From Ricordea florida (taxonomy: Eukaryota; Cnidaria; Anthozoa; Corallimorpharia; Ricordeidae), in NCBI GenBank assembly GCA_949710005.1, contig OX453274.1, positions 25,162,778-25,226,777 on the forward strand: a stretch of DNA of 64,000 nucleotides. Reading direction: 5' to 3'. Within the stretch, counting starts at the first letter, position 1; every line of letters starts with the position of its first letter. Below the pieces are notes generated by a model. It searched no databases, was not told where the DNA came from, and was given only the letters and a program-made list of their open reading frames with translations. Below, piece after piece: positions 11,801-20,020 of this stretch. A program made the position numbers and the translations under genes.

Positions 11801-13334
11801 ACTCTTGAAAACAGGTATGGTTGGAGGACCAAGTATTGTGTTTATTCGCTATGCAGATATAGGTAAGACAAAGATTCGCCCCCATAAATATAAAGACCCA
11901 AAAACTTGTTGGTATATCGTTGGTTATGATGCAAACGGTTTATATCTATACTGCTCTGGCCAAGAAATGCCATGCGGTAAAGAGGAATACATTGAGGCTG
12001 AAAATCCAGCAGATTCTGAATATGTTAACAAGGTTTGTGAAGACATTCTAGCTAACAACCTTTTCGGATTTTGTCAAGTGGATATCCATGTCCCTGAAAA
12101 TCTCAAAGAAAAATTTGAAGAGTTTTCACCGTTGTTTGTTGTAGACAGTGTTCCAGAAGAGCTAGTCCCTGAACATATGAAAGAATACCAAAAAGCTACG
12201 GGCAGAAAAACTCTAAAAGGTACTAAAAAATTGCTTGGGGTGACTAAGGCAAAGAAGATCCTGATATATACACCCCTACTGAAATGGTATCTTAATCATG
12301 GTTTAGAGGTAACAGCTATACACAAGATTTTAAAATATGAAGCAGGAAGACCTTTTAAATGGTTCCCAGATGAAGTCAGTAGCGCTCGAAGAGATGGTGA
12401 TATCGAGGTTATGACCGCAACGTTACGTAACGCTGTTAATGACAACAAGAGAGATGATGTCAACACCACTATTAATGAATTGAAGCAATTCCCTTTTATA
12501 GTCCCATTGATTGAAGAGAACAAAGACCTTCAAGTGTTGATTGAAAAACTGAATTCCAAGTATGAAGGTTGCAAAGAACTGGGCGATACTTACAAACTAA
12601 AAGGAAATTCATTCTATGGAAAAATGATCGAAGATCTCGAAAGACATACAAAAACAAGATATACTAAAGACGAGAAGGAGGTTGATAAGGCTTTTAGAAG
12701 CCCTTTCTTTGAAGATTTAGATGTCATCAATGAAACATATGAAATAAAAGAACGAAAACGTAAGGTAAACATAAATAGACCTTATCAATGTGGCATCGCG
12801 GTATATCAATTAGCTAAACTTCGCATGTTGGAATTTTACTACGATTTTCTTGATAAATATGTCGATAGAGGGGATTTCGAACTTATTCAGATGGACACTG
12901 ATAGTTTCTACATTGCACTGTCGGATGAAAAATTGGATAATATTATCAAACCTGAACTACAAAAAGAATACTTTAGTGGAGGAAAAGAAAAATTCCTATC
13001 AACCTCAAAATACCACGACAAGACACCCGGGCTGTTCAAGCTGGAGTTTGAAGGAACTCGAATGATTGCTCTTACACCAAAATGCTATTACGCCGAAGAC
13101 GAGAATGGAAAAACAAAGTTTAGTTGTAAAGGGGCATCCAGAAAGCAAAATAATATGACATGGGATCGATACTACGAAGCTTTGAAAGGGTCGATAGATA
13201 AAGTAAAAAATACCGGCTTTAGAGTTAACAATAATCAAATTGTAACATACATTCAAAATAAATTAGGATTGAACGCCTACTACGATAAACGTATTGTGGC
13301 AGACGACGGAATTCACACACGGCCTTTGTATTAG
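8865..13334 (+). CDS. E1 family B DNA polymerase, protein-primed type, with N-terminal accessory domains
   Basis: 1489 aa. Order: a Rho_N/SAP-like helix motif (residues 1-50); proline-rich linkers with RPIPAP and TPPQ repeats (50-215); a module with Cys365 in DNLCVW and a later GHCFYI, resembling an OTU/papain-like fold; a C2H2 finger (CSGCEQRF); and an endonuclease-like block (DGYEQETKTVFQFYGCKWHG). The 3'-5' exonuclease follows, with DFE at about 652 and FNSGKYD. A Cys-rich insert (CFHKCDKTCRKKVCKKC) precedes the polymerase motifs: A (YDANGLY, Asp1022), B (KGNSFYG) and C (MDTDS, Asp1344). It would replicate the element DNA. The OTU and endonuclease readings are inference; the polymerase call is firm. 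Confidence 0.93.
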   Translation: MDNKSVKELKKLNVKELEKLNVIELKKLAKERGIPRYYWKTRPQLIEELLNPPQQPQAPKAEPTKRRPPTTLIVRPLKPPVTTPNQQQRPIPAPRTNIPNKQQRPIPAPRKNIPNQQQRPIPAPRKNIVSSFIDIGKWLVNAIPKTKNNTFNWIKNQTLKLVDRVKPVGEALADLINKNISKLTNNRPPQTPPQTPPQTPPQTPPQTPPENPPNQNTHEVKADLNNDLSKMIFNKLKPYIEMRSRIVYSFTARIHRGSGEISDYPPKTLRGEGTFTSLSEIEGYIERCETKRLDLENVEAWSRAYLPATEIVETPGVYQGRVEFTEITVKVIHSNEPLMGCGPLPDWLRNKKCIHAVDDKNDNLCVWRCLAIYMGYRDKKPRPAEDTTRKALKLARDFYDNQELKTSGVRATKLVDFEGIAKRFSVNIRLYEPKNQKVWKLVFGKDQFKTNLPCVDIGLYNGHCFYIKNIELLTGLWECSGCEQRFNRHDNYNRHVTEKRCSGGKTQLICKGEKFKYIMNSSEKVFYGGNTQFSYAGCRWIEAQSKIIGKHIHHALCGHGGERCVKNGKNEILVDGYEQETKTVFQFYGCKWHGCPCSSYDEKRYNETLKMEKMIKDLGYNVVSVWEHEKPKLSDMRLEKKFTPYPYFIVYDFEALLYKLSQQMTADLTFSNKHIPVSVAIIDNFTKEPTFLVNSNPEELIKDFISDLEHRRKDIIEKVIKEYQLPNEDSIPNNVLDQYRKWFNQVPVLGFNSGKYDINMIKKHFVKPMAEKAGQIFVAKKENRYMFLTTDHFKFLDAMSYLAPGLSFDKWCKANNCSAQKLVFPYEWLDSYEKLSHAAPVKIEDFYSSLKHEITVSPEEYKEFKIEFQKRGCVTMMDWLREYNLADVVPFVEALEKTREQYYPDEIDILKDAVSIPGISMMYVLNKAIKMKKRDEPALYAPGKPCFHKCDKTCRKKVCKKCANTRKECTKCPKNKVYELLKTGMVGGPSIVFIRYADIGKTKIRPHKYKDPKTCWYIVGYDANGLYLYCSGQEMPCGKEEYIEAENPADSEYVNKVCEDILANNLFGFCQVDIHVPENLKEKFEEFSPLFVVDSVPEELVPEHMKEYQKATGRKTLKGTKKLLGVTKAKKILIYTPLLKWYLNHGLEVTAIHKILKYEAGRPFKWFPDEVSSARRDGDIEVMTATLRNAVNDNKRDDVNTTINELKQFPFIVPLIEENKDLQVLIEKLNSKYEGCKELGDTYKLKGNSFYGKMIEDLERHTKTRYTKDEKEVDKAFRSPFFEDLDVINETYEIKERKRKVNINRPYQCGIAVYQLAKLRMLEFYYDFLDKYVDRGDFELIQMDTDSFYIALSDEKLDNIIKPELQKEYFSGGKEKFLSTSKYHDKTPGLFKLEFEGTRMIALTPKCYYAEDENGKTKFSCKGASRKQNNMTWDRYYEALKGSIDKVKNTGFRVNNNQIVTYIQNKLGLNAYYDKRIVADDGIHTRPLY
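9427..9492 (+). repeat. 12-bp coding tandem repeat (PPQT units)
   Basis: caaaccccacca repeats about five times and encodes PPQT units in the linker between the N-terminal region and the Cys-protease-like module of PolB. Confidence 0.9.
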
Positions 13335-14326
13335 CTTATTTTCATCACAGAATTAGGCGGCAGCTCAGTATCGTCTGGTACAACCTGAAGTTCTTCCCTC
13401 ACAAAACCACGCCTAGGTCCATCTAGTAAATAATACAAAACTGGTTGATTATATGAAACAACACTTCTAGAAAGATCGTAAACCTGAATACTCCAGATAG
13501 GATCAGTGGCTCGTCTTCGTTCACCACCCTCAAGTTCACCCGGAGCGAGTAAGTATCTAACCCTAACCCCAAGCGGCAGCCTCACCTCATCAAGTCCAAC
13601 AACTCGCTTATACTTTGGAGGATCAATATCAACCGATTTCATTTTTATAGCTTTCACAGGCTCTTCCCTAGTTATTCTCGTTGGCACACTATTCAAACTT
13701 TTCAAAATAGCTGGTAATCGTTTTACCCATACTCTAGACCTATCATCACTAATCATTTCTTGAGCATATTGATGACTAAATAGTTTTTCTGATAATGTTC
13801 TATTTGCCCTCTCAACAAATGCTTGAGCTCTATGGTTTCCAGCTTCAGATCGTTGTATGGTTACATTATGTATATTCATAAGTTTTGTCACATCACCCAT
13901 AAATTCTCTTCCAGGATCAACAATTAATGTTTTAGGATATTTTAACTTTCTAGAGTAAATATTACTGAAGGCTTTGGATATCTCATGACTTTCTTTTGAG
14001 GTTAATGGTTCAGCATCTTTGTATCGACTAGCTATATCAATCACAACCAAAGCATATCGATATGTCTTTCTTCCAACTTTATCATGTGGTAAAAATAATA
14101 AATCTACTTGATGAATCTGATTAGGTTTATCCACAGTCCAGTGGGGTCTAGGGACATATTTTGGAGCTGGTAGATAGATTTGCCATAGAGCCTGTTTCTC
14201 AAGCCATCTTTTAGCCTCATCTTCACTAACTTTTGCTTTCTCAGCTAATTTAGGAATTGCAGAATATCCTTTCCAATATCCATAAGTTGAATAATATATT
14301 TTTGATAATATGTTTTCGTTACTCAT
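13331..14326 (-). CDS. E1 retroviral-type (rve) integrase
   Basis: 331 aa. An N-terminal helical region (residues 1-60) precedes the catalytic core with Asp75 (HQVDLLFLP), Asp137 (LIVDPGREF) and Glu172 (AFVERANR), the D,D-35-E arrangement. The C-terminal part (about 265-325) has a small beta-rich chromo/SH3-like end with [16 protein letters not shown], likely for DNA or chromatin contact. It should cut the TIR ends and join them to host DNA, which fits the target duplication seen. It is convergent with PolB, overlapping it by 4 bp, and divergent from the capsid gene. Confidence 0.95.
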   Translation of the reverse strand: MSNENILSKIYYSTYGYWKGYSAIPKLAEKAKVSEDEAKRWLEKQALWQIYLPAPKYVPRPHWTVDKPNQIHQVDLLFLPHDKVGRKTYRYALVVIDIASRYKDAEPLTSKESHEISKAFSNIYSRKLKYPKTLIVDPGREFMGDVTKLMNIHNVTIQRSEAGNHRAQAFVERANRTLSEKLFSHQYAQEMISDDRSRVWVKRLPAILKSLNSVPTRITREEPVKAIKMKSVDIDPPKYKRVVGLDEVRLPLGVRVRYLLAPGELEGGERRRATDPIWSIQVYDLSRSVVSYNQPVLYYLLDGPRRGFVREELQVVPDDTELPPNSVMKIS

Positions 14327-14332
14327 TTAAAG
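14326..14332 (+). promoter_or_regulatory. tttaaag motif before E1 capsid candidate
   Basis: It starts 35 nt before the capsid ATG and touches the integrase start codon on the other strand. The 34-nt gap is therefore a divergent promoter; a minus-strand tttaagg at 14349-14355 may serve the integrase. Confidence 0.5.
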
Positions 14333-14360
14333 AATACTCCACCCATCCTTAAAATAAAAT

Positions 14361-15596
14361 ATGTCACAAGCTATATCCGAAGAAATTAACCCAAACAGGA
14401 TTCCACGAGAGCCACTCGGTTTGAAAGCGGAATCATCATTGAATAGAATTACACTAAATCCATCATCAGCTAATCCTGGAGAAACACTATATATAAATAT
14501 TCCAAAACTTACCGAGAATTTAGTTCTTGTACCTGGAAGTTTATCTCTACTATTTAACTTGACTGTTGATGGCCATGCTGATAACACCCTCGTGAATAAT
14601 GTAGGTAGTAACCTTGTATCCAGGCTCAGGGTTCTTTTTGGTGGTGAAACACTACAGGATACTCAAAGATATGATCTATTTCAAACATACCATGACTTAT
14701 TCTTAAAAGATGAAGATCGTGAGGATAGATTAAAGCAAGGTATTTCTTCTGAAAACATGAGGAAGCTTAGAACAAATGCAGGTGATAAGGTAGACACAGA
14801 TGCTAAGGAAGTAGCTCTTGCAGTAGTACACAACACCAAGTATCATATCCCACTAAACCATCCTATTCTAAATGATCACGGGGTTTTCTATCCAAAGGCG
14901 TTGGATCATCAACTAATTTTTGAGATTACACTGGCTCCAGTTTACGATATTGTTGTTTATTCTGACACGACCAAGCCTCCAACTTACAAAATCACAAACC
15001 TTGAGTTGGAATATTCTTGCATATCAAGCGAATACTTAGCTCGTGAGGCACAGTCAGCTTATCAGGTTGGTAAAGGATTCTTTTACGAGAATGTCACTCT
15101 ACACAAAACTTTCACCATATCCAGAACTTCTGACAGTGTTATAAACCAGCATATTAATCTACCTAGAAGGTCAATGACAGGGATATTATGTTTGTTTACA
15201 ATACCCAACACCCCAGGAGCACGAGACTCTGAGAATTTTTTCAATCCAGGTATCACCTCAATAAATATCGATGTTGATGGTATACCAAATCGTATCTACT
15301 CTAAGGGAATGGTACCGTCAGACCTCTGGGAGTCGGTAAAGAAACGTTTCGGAAGAGATGGTGTAAAGGAAAAGGATTTTTATTCTAATAAGTTTGCTCT
15401 GTGGATAGATTTGAGAACTCACCCTGATAATGGTATTCATGGAGGAGGTCTGGTCTTAAACAATACACGAGATGGTGTAAAAATAGAAATTAAAAGAAAT
15501 CTTAGTGGATCTGGTATTATGACCTGTTACATGTTTGTGGTAGCCGATGCTTTGATGGAGATCATGAATTCAAACTTAAGATCAATCATGTATTAG
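14361..15596 (+). CDS. E1 candidate major capsid protein
   Basis: 411 aa, soluble, beta-rich, no membrane segment. Blocks include [13 protein letters not shown] near residue 35, [20 protein letters not shown] near 90-115 and [16 protein letters not shown] near 165. I infer a double-jelly-roll major capsid from its place beside the packaging ATPase, its length and its beta-rich pattern; the resemblance to known capsids is not proven from sequence alone. The homologue in E2 (47070-48308) is closely similar over its whole length. Confidence 0.7.
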   Translation: MSQAISEEINPNRIPREPLGLKAESSLNRITLNPSSANPGETLYINIPKLTENLVLVPGSLSLLFNLTVDGHADNTLVNNVGSNLVSRLRVLFGGETLQDTQRYDLFQTYHDLFLKDEDREDRLKQGISSENMRKLRTNAGDKVDTDAKEVALAVVHNTKYHIPLNHPILNDHGVFYPKALDHQLIFEITLAPVYDIVVYSDTTKPPTYKITNLELEYSCISSEYLAREAQSAYQVGKGFFYENVTLHKTFTISRTSDSVINQHINLPRRSMTGILCLFTIPNTPGARDSENFFNPGITSINIDVDGIPNRIYSKGMVPSDLWESVKKRFGRDGVKEKDFYSNKFALWIDLRTHPDNGIHGGGLVLNNTRDGVKIEIKRNLSGSGIMTCYMFVVADALMEIMNSNLRSIMY

Positions 15597-15603
15597 CTAA
15601 AAG

Positions 15604-16230
15604 ATGGAAGAATTACGAGATAAAGTTCCTTTTAATTGCATTATAACAGGTCCAACAAATTGTGGAAAGACAAAGTACATCATAGATCAGCTCCGAGGAC
15701 CATTTCGAAAAGTTTTTGAATGCATTGTTCTAATATGTCCGACTTTTTCTAAAAATAAAACCTATCATAAATTTGCTCACGGAGATAAACGTTTCTTTGT
15801 ATTATCACCAGATGCTAGTAACAGTGATGAGATTAACGAATTGTTAACTGATTGTCAAACTTTGTTCTCTGGTACAAATACACTAATAATTTTAGACGAT
15901 TGTGCTGTTTCGAATGATCTGAAGAAACGATCAAACAAGTTTATAGATCTAGCATTCTCTGGAAGACATCATGGATTATCAGTATGGGTATTAACACAAC
16001 AATTAACATCCATAGCAAAACCATTCCGTGAAAATGTAGCTTGTGTTGTTACATTCCATAATCCATCGCAGAAAGGTATGAAGATGCTTTTCGAAGATTA
16101 TGGAGGTGATTTAGACTCTGAAACATGTAAAAAATTTGTAGAACTACTGAAAACTGAAAAATATTCTAGACTCTGTTTGTGTTTACGTTATCCATTCCAA
16201 TGTTATTTAGAGATTCCTGCAGTGATTTAA
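15604..16230 (+). CDS. E1 A32-like packaging ATPase (FtsK/HerA group)
   Basis: 208 aa. Walker A is GPTNCGKT at residues 16-23 and Walker B is LIILDD at 94-99. The conserved downstream block [16 protein letters not shown] (sensor region) follows, with an Arg-rich end. This family pumps DNA into capsids in Polintons, adintoviruses and large DNA viruses. It starts only 7 bp after the capsid stop and lacks its own tttaaag motif, so it is probably read from the capsid transcript. Confidence 0.93.
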   Translation: MEELRDKVPFNCIITGPTNCGKTKYIIDQLRGPFRKVFECIVLICPTFSKNKTYHKFAHGDKRFFVLSPDASNSDEINELLTDCQTLFSGTNTLIILDDCAVSNDLKKRSNKFIDLAFSGRHHGLSVWVLTQQLTSIAKPFRENVACVVTFHNPSQKGMKMLFEDYGGDLDSETCKKFVELLKTEKYSRLCLCLRYPFQCYLEIPAVI

Positions 16231-16233
16231 AAG
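16226..16233 (+). promoter_or_regulatory. tttaaaag motif overlapping the ATPase stop codon
   Basis: The TAA stop of the ATPase gene is part of the motif, which starts 36 nt before the next ATG. Confidence 0.5.
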
Positions 16234-16261
16234 AATATATTTATCATTAAAAAATTGTAAG

Positions 16262-16765
16262 ATGACAAGCGTTGAAGATTATATTGAAGAACAACCAGAG
16301 GTAAAAGATGATGATGTTGAAATAAAACAAGAATCACTAGCTATTCTCGCATCTCTTGGAACTACAAAGGAATATTTAGGTGTTGATATGAGTCTAGGTG
16401 ATATAAAGAAACTCACGGTAAAAGATGTTGAAAAATATTATAATCGATACCAGACAGTATTAGGTAAGAAAATTAGTGGTGGATTAGTGGATTCATCTCT
16501 TCAATTAGTTTCTCATGTCATTTCTTACATGGTTCCTGTGGATGATATAGAAGCACTTTGTAAAGATTTGAAGAATGATGAGTTGGTTAATCGTGAACTT
16601 ACAAACTTTGTAGGTCTCTTAGCATTAAAAGGTGGAAGATTGGTAGCACTTGCTAGCGGACTATTCCAGGTTGTTAAACACATTAAAATCAACAAAATAC
16701 AAGAAGTTTCAAACACAATTACAGATAATTCTAACAAAACTGAGCAGGCCACTGAGCACAACTGA
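16262..16765 (+). CDS. E1 conserved protein, 167 aa, unknown function
   Basis: Acidic N-terminus, then a conserved helical core with the block [20 protein letters not shown] near residue 36 and a second core around VPVDDIEALCKDLKNDELVNREL. No membrane segment is certain, although residues 117-140 are hydrophobic. The E2 homologue (48967-49527) is in the same position, and core identity is high while both ends differ. I recognise no named family. Its place after the ATPase suggests a virion or assembly role (inference). Confidence 0.8.
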   Translation: MTSVEDYIEEQPEVKDDDVEIKQESLAILASLGTTKEYLGVDMSLGDIKKLTVKDVEKYYNRYQTVLGKKISGGLVDSSLQLVSHVISYMVPVDDIEALCKDLKNDELVNRELTNFVGLLALKGGRLVALASGLFQVVKHIKINKIQEVSNTITDNSNKTEQATEHN

Positions 16766-16772
16766 TTTAAAG
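16766..16772 (+). promoter_or_regulatory. tttaaag motif before 139-aa gene of E1
   Basis: It lies directly after the TGA of the 167-aa gene and starts 35 nt before the next ATG. Confidence 0.55.
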
Positions 16773-16800
16773 ATTCTTTACTTTTTGAAATAAAATAATA

Positions 16801-17220
16801 ATGTCTGATCAAGTTGTTGAACAAATTACAATGGATCCACCTACTACTAAAAATAAGAAAGATGTTAAAGAGAAAGATCCTAAAAAGGTTGCTGCTGGTA
16901 ATAAACTAGCAGAACATAACAAAAAAGCTAGAGAAGCGTTAGCTAGGGAAATGAAACGTGAAAAGGAACAAGCGGAGACAAAACAGGAAGAAAATTCTAA
17001 TGAAGATAGTGAATCTAAAGCATGGATTCCAGAGCTATCTTTTACTACCGTGTTATCCATCATTGGAATAGGGTTTACTGCAGTTGACATGTTTATGAGG
17101 TATTACAAAAACAGAATAGTAGATTTATCTCACGTTCCGACTAAAGTTCCTCCCTCAAATATTCCCACCCAACCCTCCCAACCACCACCTCAACCAACTC
17201 CGAAAATAGCAATGATATGA
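16801..17220 (+). CDS. E1 single-pass membrane protein, 139 aa
   Basis: A highly charged Lys/Glu-rich N-terminal half (coiled-coil prone, with [19 protein letters not shown]) is followed by one membrane segment around residues 79-97 (FTTVLSIIGIGFTAVDMFM) and a proline-rich tail. The E2 homologue at 49563-49982 keeps the segment SFTTVLS..G.GFTA almost unchanged. Function unknown; probably a membrane-associated virion component. Confidence 0.8.
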   Translation: MSDQVVEQITMDPPTTKNKKDVKEKDPKKVAAGNKLAEHNKKAREALAREMKREKEQAETKQEENSNEDSESKAWIPELSFTTVLSIIGIGFTAVDMFMRYYKNRIVDLSHVPTKVPPSNIPTQPSQPPPQPTPKIAMI

Positions 17221-17229
17221 GGAAAGTAG

Positions 17230-17236
17230 TTTAAAG
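17230..17236 (+). promoter_or_regulatory. tttaaag motif before 72-aa gene of E1
   Basis: It starts 32 nt before the ATG at 17262. Confidence 0.55.
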
Positions 17237-17261
17237 GTTTTCTATATCATCAATAAAAATT

Positions 17262-17480
17262 ATGTCAACTGAAAACAAACTTGTGAAAACTGTTACCGAT
17301 TCAGCCGTCCTTATCGGATTAGCAGCTGGAGTTGGATATGTAGCTAAAAAGGCTCTGAAAGAATCATTTTTAAACGATCCCTCCTCAAGTATTACAAACT
17401 ATGCTAAATGGGTGGCTGTCCTGTCTGGTAGTATGTACCTAAAAACATATTTAGAGGATCAAAAGATTTTACCAAATTAA
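17262..17480 (+). CDS. E1 small hydrophobic protein, 72 aa
   Basis: Two weakly hydrophobic stretches (residues 14-28, [15 protein letters not shown], and 49-60) flank a conserved centre. By eye, 67 of 72 residues are the same in the E2 copy at 50026-50244, the strongest conservation of any pair, although many codons differ silently. It overlaps nothing, and the next gene follows after 6 bp. No known family recognised. Confidence 0.85.
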   Translation: MSTENKLVKTVTDSAVLIGLAAGVGYVAKKALKESFLNDPSSSITNYAKWVAVLSGSMYLKTYLEDQKILPN

Positions 17481-17486
17481 AGATTT

Positions 17487-17879
17487 ATGGCAGCAATAGC
17501 AATGATGGTTGGTGGAGCTATTTTGAATGCTACTACCTTTGTTGGTGGATCATATCTTGCAAAATATCTCTCAGGTGATAAAACAGATTCAGAGAGAATA
17601 CGACACGATAAGGCAATAGAAAAATATCAAAAAGATTATGCTACATACCAGGAAAAGAGACAGAATCTATTTGATTGGTACTCTCAACAGCAGGATGCTA
17701 AACACCAGGCTTCACAAAATATTTCTAATACCAATGAAGCTTTGAAATTTTATAGTCAGACACATGAACCAAAATTCTCTGATTATTATAGACCCAGTGA
17801 CAATCAAAAGATGGGAGAGATGGCATATGTGGGTGGTGGTATGCTGGAGTTGGGATATATGGTTAGTAAATTCTTTTAG
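17487..17879 (+). CDS. E1 conserved protein, 130 aa, Gly/Ala-rich N-terminus
   Basis: The N-terminus [21 protein letters not shown] is hydrophobic and glycine-rich, possibly a membrane-inserting helix. A charged helical middle (RHDKAIEKYQKDYATYQEKR) and a conserved tail with [12 protein letters not shown] follow. The homologue in E2 is 50246-50638. It sits 6 bp after the preceding gene with no separate motif, so co-transcription is likely. Function unknown. Confidence 0.8.
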   Translation: MAAIAMMVGGAILNATTFVGGSYLAKYLSGDKTDSERIRHDKAIEKYQKDYATYQEKRQNLFDWYSQQQDAKHQASQNISNTNEALKFYSQTHEPKFSDYYRPSDNQKMGEMAYVGGGMLELGYMVSKFF

Positions 17880-17897
17880 AGTTAATTGTGTGACCAG

Positions 17898-17904
17898 TTT
17901 AAAG
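17898..17904 (+). promoter_or_regulatory. tttaaag motif before 326-aa gene of E1
   Basis: It starts 32 nt before the ATG. The following stretch aaagatttcttact.atgagtaaaaaatcatgg is almost the same before the homologous E2 gene. Confidence 0.6.
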
Positions 17905-17929
17905 ATTTCTTACTGATGAGTAAAAAATC

Positions 17930-18910
17930 ATGGCAGAAGGTGGAGATATACCGGATTTAGATCCAACTAAACTAAATGATCCAGACGATGTTGGTGATGA
18001 TGATAATTTTAATGATACATTTAATTTAAAAGAAAATACAAAAACATCTACCAGTCGTCAAACTAAACATTATCCAAAATATAAAGATACTTCATTTGGT
18101 GGTATTGATGAAACTCAACGACCCTTATTGTTTGATGAGATGCAAATTGAACGAGATGAGGCTGAAAAAGAACTCAAAAAGAACTATCCACATGCAGACA
18201 CTTCAAAATTAATAATACGCTTCAAAGATATTGGAGGTGGAATAAAAAGATTAGTTTTTAATTTAATAAGAGGAAATGCAGCTGATTATGTTCTTATAGA
18301 TGGTGAATTAAAACCATTAAAAGGTAAAAGTAAAGAATTACCACCTACAATCAAAAAAATTTTAGGTCCTAGAGCAGAAAAAGTTGTTGAAGATAATTAT
18401 GTTAAAATAGCTAAGATAGAAGAATCAATCGCCAAAAATAATAAGGAAATAAAATTCCACGAGGATAATCCGCTGCCCACTCCAGAAACACGTACCAAAA
18501 CAGAGGATCTAAAGAGAGAAAATGCTGAGCTGAAGAATTATAAAGACAATCTGGAGCGTGAGACTGAAGGGGTACTTCAAAATATGTCATTACGTGATCG
18601 TGTGAAGGCTATCTTCAAAAAGTACGGTTTTACAGTCTTTGCTGTTGTGAGTGCAGTAGGTGTAGTCATTGGTGTTATCGTTTCTATACTTTCTAAAGGT
18701 CTAACTAAATTGGGTAAAGGTGTTGGTAATGGGTTGAAAACGATTGGTAAGAAACTCGGTGAAATATTACCTGGAATGGTTGGGGCTATCGTGAGCTTTC
18801 TTTTCAAAACAGCTGGAGAAGTTATTGGATTTTTAGGTAAGAACGCTTGGTTGTTGATAGTGGCTGTGGTTCTATATTTTGTGGAACAATTTAAAAAGAA
18901 GAGTCGCTAA
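17930..18910 (+). CDS. E1 coiled-coil protein with hydrophobic glycine-rich C-terminus, 326 aa
   Basis: Acidic N-terminus, a helical charged middle (about 150-210), then a C-terminal third that alternates hydrophobic segments ([31 protein letters not shown]) with an amphipathic glycine/lysine stretch ([20 protein letters not shown]). Only this C-terminal third is strongly conserved in E2 (51590-52837). The pattern suggests a membrane-active or membrane-anchored virion protein. That is an inference from composition; no family was recognised. Confidence 0.8.
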   Translation: MAEGGDIPDLDPTKLNDPDDVGDDDNFNDTFNLKENTKTSTSRQTKHYPKYKDTSFGGIDETQRPLLFDEMQIERDEAEKELKKNYPHADTSKLIIRFKDIGGGIKRLVFNLIRGNAADYVLIDGELKPLKGKSKELPPTIKKILGPRAEKVVEDNYVKIAKIEESIAKNNKEIKFHEDNPLPTPETRTKTEDLKRENAELKNYKDNLERETEGVLQNMSLRDRVKAIFKKYGFTVFAVVSAVGVVIGVIVSILSKGLTKLGKGVGNGLKTIGKKLGEILPGMVGAIVSFLFKTAGEVIGFLGKNAWLLIVAVVLYFVEQFKKKSR

Positions 18911-18923
18911 GTAAAAAAAAAAA

Positions 18924-19310
18924 ATGAAGAATGATACAACGTTTCTATATATCACTATGCTAACTCCTGAAACAAGAATTTATCTGGATCCACCCTTAAC
19001 CAATGTAAAAGAGATACAATTGATATTTATCTACACGAATATAGCGAGGTATGACGCACCTTTCTACTTAATGTGTGATATTATAGAGCCAAAGTCTTCA
19101 TATTCCAATATAATCCCCAGCGGTGAAAATATAGAACTTAAACCCTCACAACTACTATCTGTTATTCCATCTCCAAATAATACTTGTTTAAGAGTTCCAA
19201 AAAACAAAAATCCAGTCAACTACTTTACTTTATTGCTTTTAGATGAAAATGGAAAAAAGGTTGACTTGAATAACAAACCTGTTCGAATTTATTTAAAGAT
19301 ATCGTGTTGA
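18924..19310 (+). CDS. E1 shortened paralogue of the penton-like protein, 128 aa
   Basis: The N-terminal block [18 protein letters not shown] and the C-terminal part (LMCDIIEPKSSYSN, LLSVIPSP, NYFTLLLLDENGKKVDLN) match the 211-aa protein at 21843-22478, but the middle of about 80 residues is missing. There is no matching gene at this place in E2. It has no upstream tttaaag motif and begins 14 bp after the previous stop, so it may be a decaying or specialised duplicate. ATG codons at 18924 and 18957 are both possible. Confidence 0.75.
   Translation: MKNDTTFLYITMLTPETRIYLDPPLTNVKEIQLIFIYTNIARYDAPFYLMCDIIEPKSSYSNIIPSGENIELKPSQLLSVIPSPNNTCLRVPKNKNPVNYFTLLLLDENGKKVDLNNKPVRIYLKISC
19292..19298 (+). 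promoter_or_regulatory. tttaaag motif before 198-aa gene of E1
   Basis: It lies inside the end of the 128-aa gene and starts 29 nt before the next ATG. Confidence 0.5.
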
Positions 19311-19320
19311 TCAGTAAAAT

Positions 19321-19917
19321 ATGGAAGACTACAATAGAATTTATCCACAATTACCTATGAATGGTGATCCAAATAATTTCAGACTTCAAAAATCGTGTGA
19401 AGTATTACATAATCTTCAAAAGGAAATTAAACATTACGAGGATGTTAGGAAAAAATACAATAGAGCGAGGGGAATATTTACAAAAATAAGTGTTGGTAGT
19501 TGGGTGTTTTCAGTTATTTTATCTGCAAGTGGACTTGGAACCTCCCTTACTGGTTTTGGTGCTGCTGTTGGTATCCCATTAGGAGCGGTGGGGGGTATTT
19601 GTGGGGGAATATCGGTTGGATTCGGTGCGGCTTCTAAACGACTTTCACATAAAGTTAGTAAACATGAACAGACAGTTTCTCTGGCAAAAGCAAAAGTAAA
19701 TACCATTCACGACTTGGTTTCAAAGGCACTAAAAGATAACGCTATCTCTGACCAAGAATTTTCGTTAATTTTATCAGAGGTGGACAAGTTTGAAAAACTA
19801 AAACTCGAAATCCGTCAAAAAAACAGGAAAGATACAGAAAAAAACTTAAATATGAATCAGATAAGAACAGAGGTTCGAGCGGAAATATTAAAGGAGTTAA
19901 CAGCTCCCGTACGTTGA
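19321..19917 (+). CDS. E1 helical protein with glycine-rich membrane hairpin, 198 aa
   Basis: The N-terminus begins YNRIYPQLP. A charged helix ([26 protein letters not shown]) leads into two glycine-rich hydrophobic stretches (about residues 58-98, with [19 protein letters not shown]), then a long charged C-terminal coiled coil. The pattern resembles fusion- or pore-type hairpin proteins of virus-like elements but no specific family is certain. The E2 homologue at 52876-53496 keeps the hairpin. Confidence 0.8.
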   Translation: MEDYNRIYPQLPMNGDPNNFRLQKSCEVLHNLQKEIKHYEDVRKKYNRARGIFTKISVGSWVFSVILSASGLGTSLTGFGAAVGIPLGAVGGICGGISVGFGAASKRLSHKVSKHEQTVSLAKAKVNTIHDLVSKALKDNAISDQEFSLILSEVDKFEKLKLEIRQKNRKDTEKNLNMNQIRTEVRAEILKELTAPVR

Positions 19918-19985
19918 AAATGTCATTTGAGAGAACTTCTGTAGGATGGAATTATGAGGTTGGTATTAGAAAAGAACGGTGTTGA

Positions 19986-19993
19986 TTTAAAAG
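19986..19993 (+). promoter_or_regulatory. tttaaaag motif before 516-aa gene of E1
   Basis: It starts 35 nt before the ATG at 20021. Confidence 0.55.
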
Positions 19994-20020
19994 CATCCTA
20001 TTATCAACGTAAATAATAAG

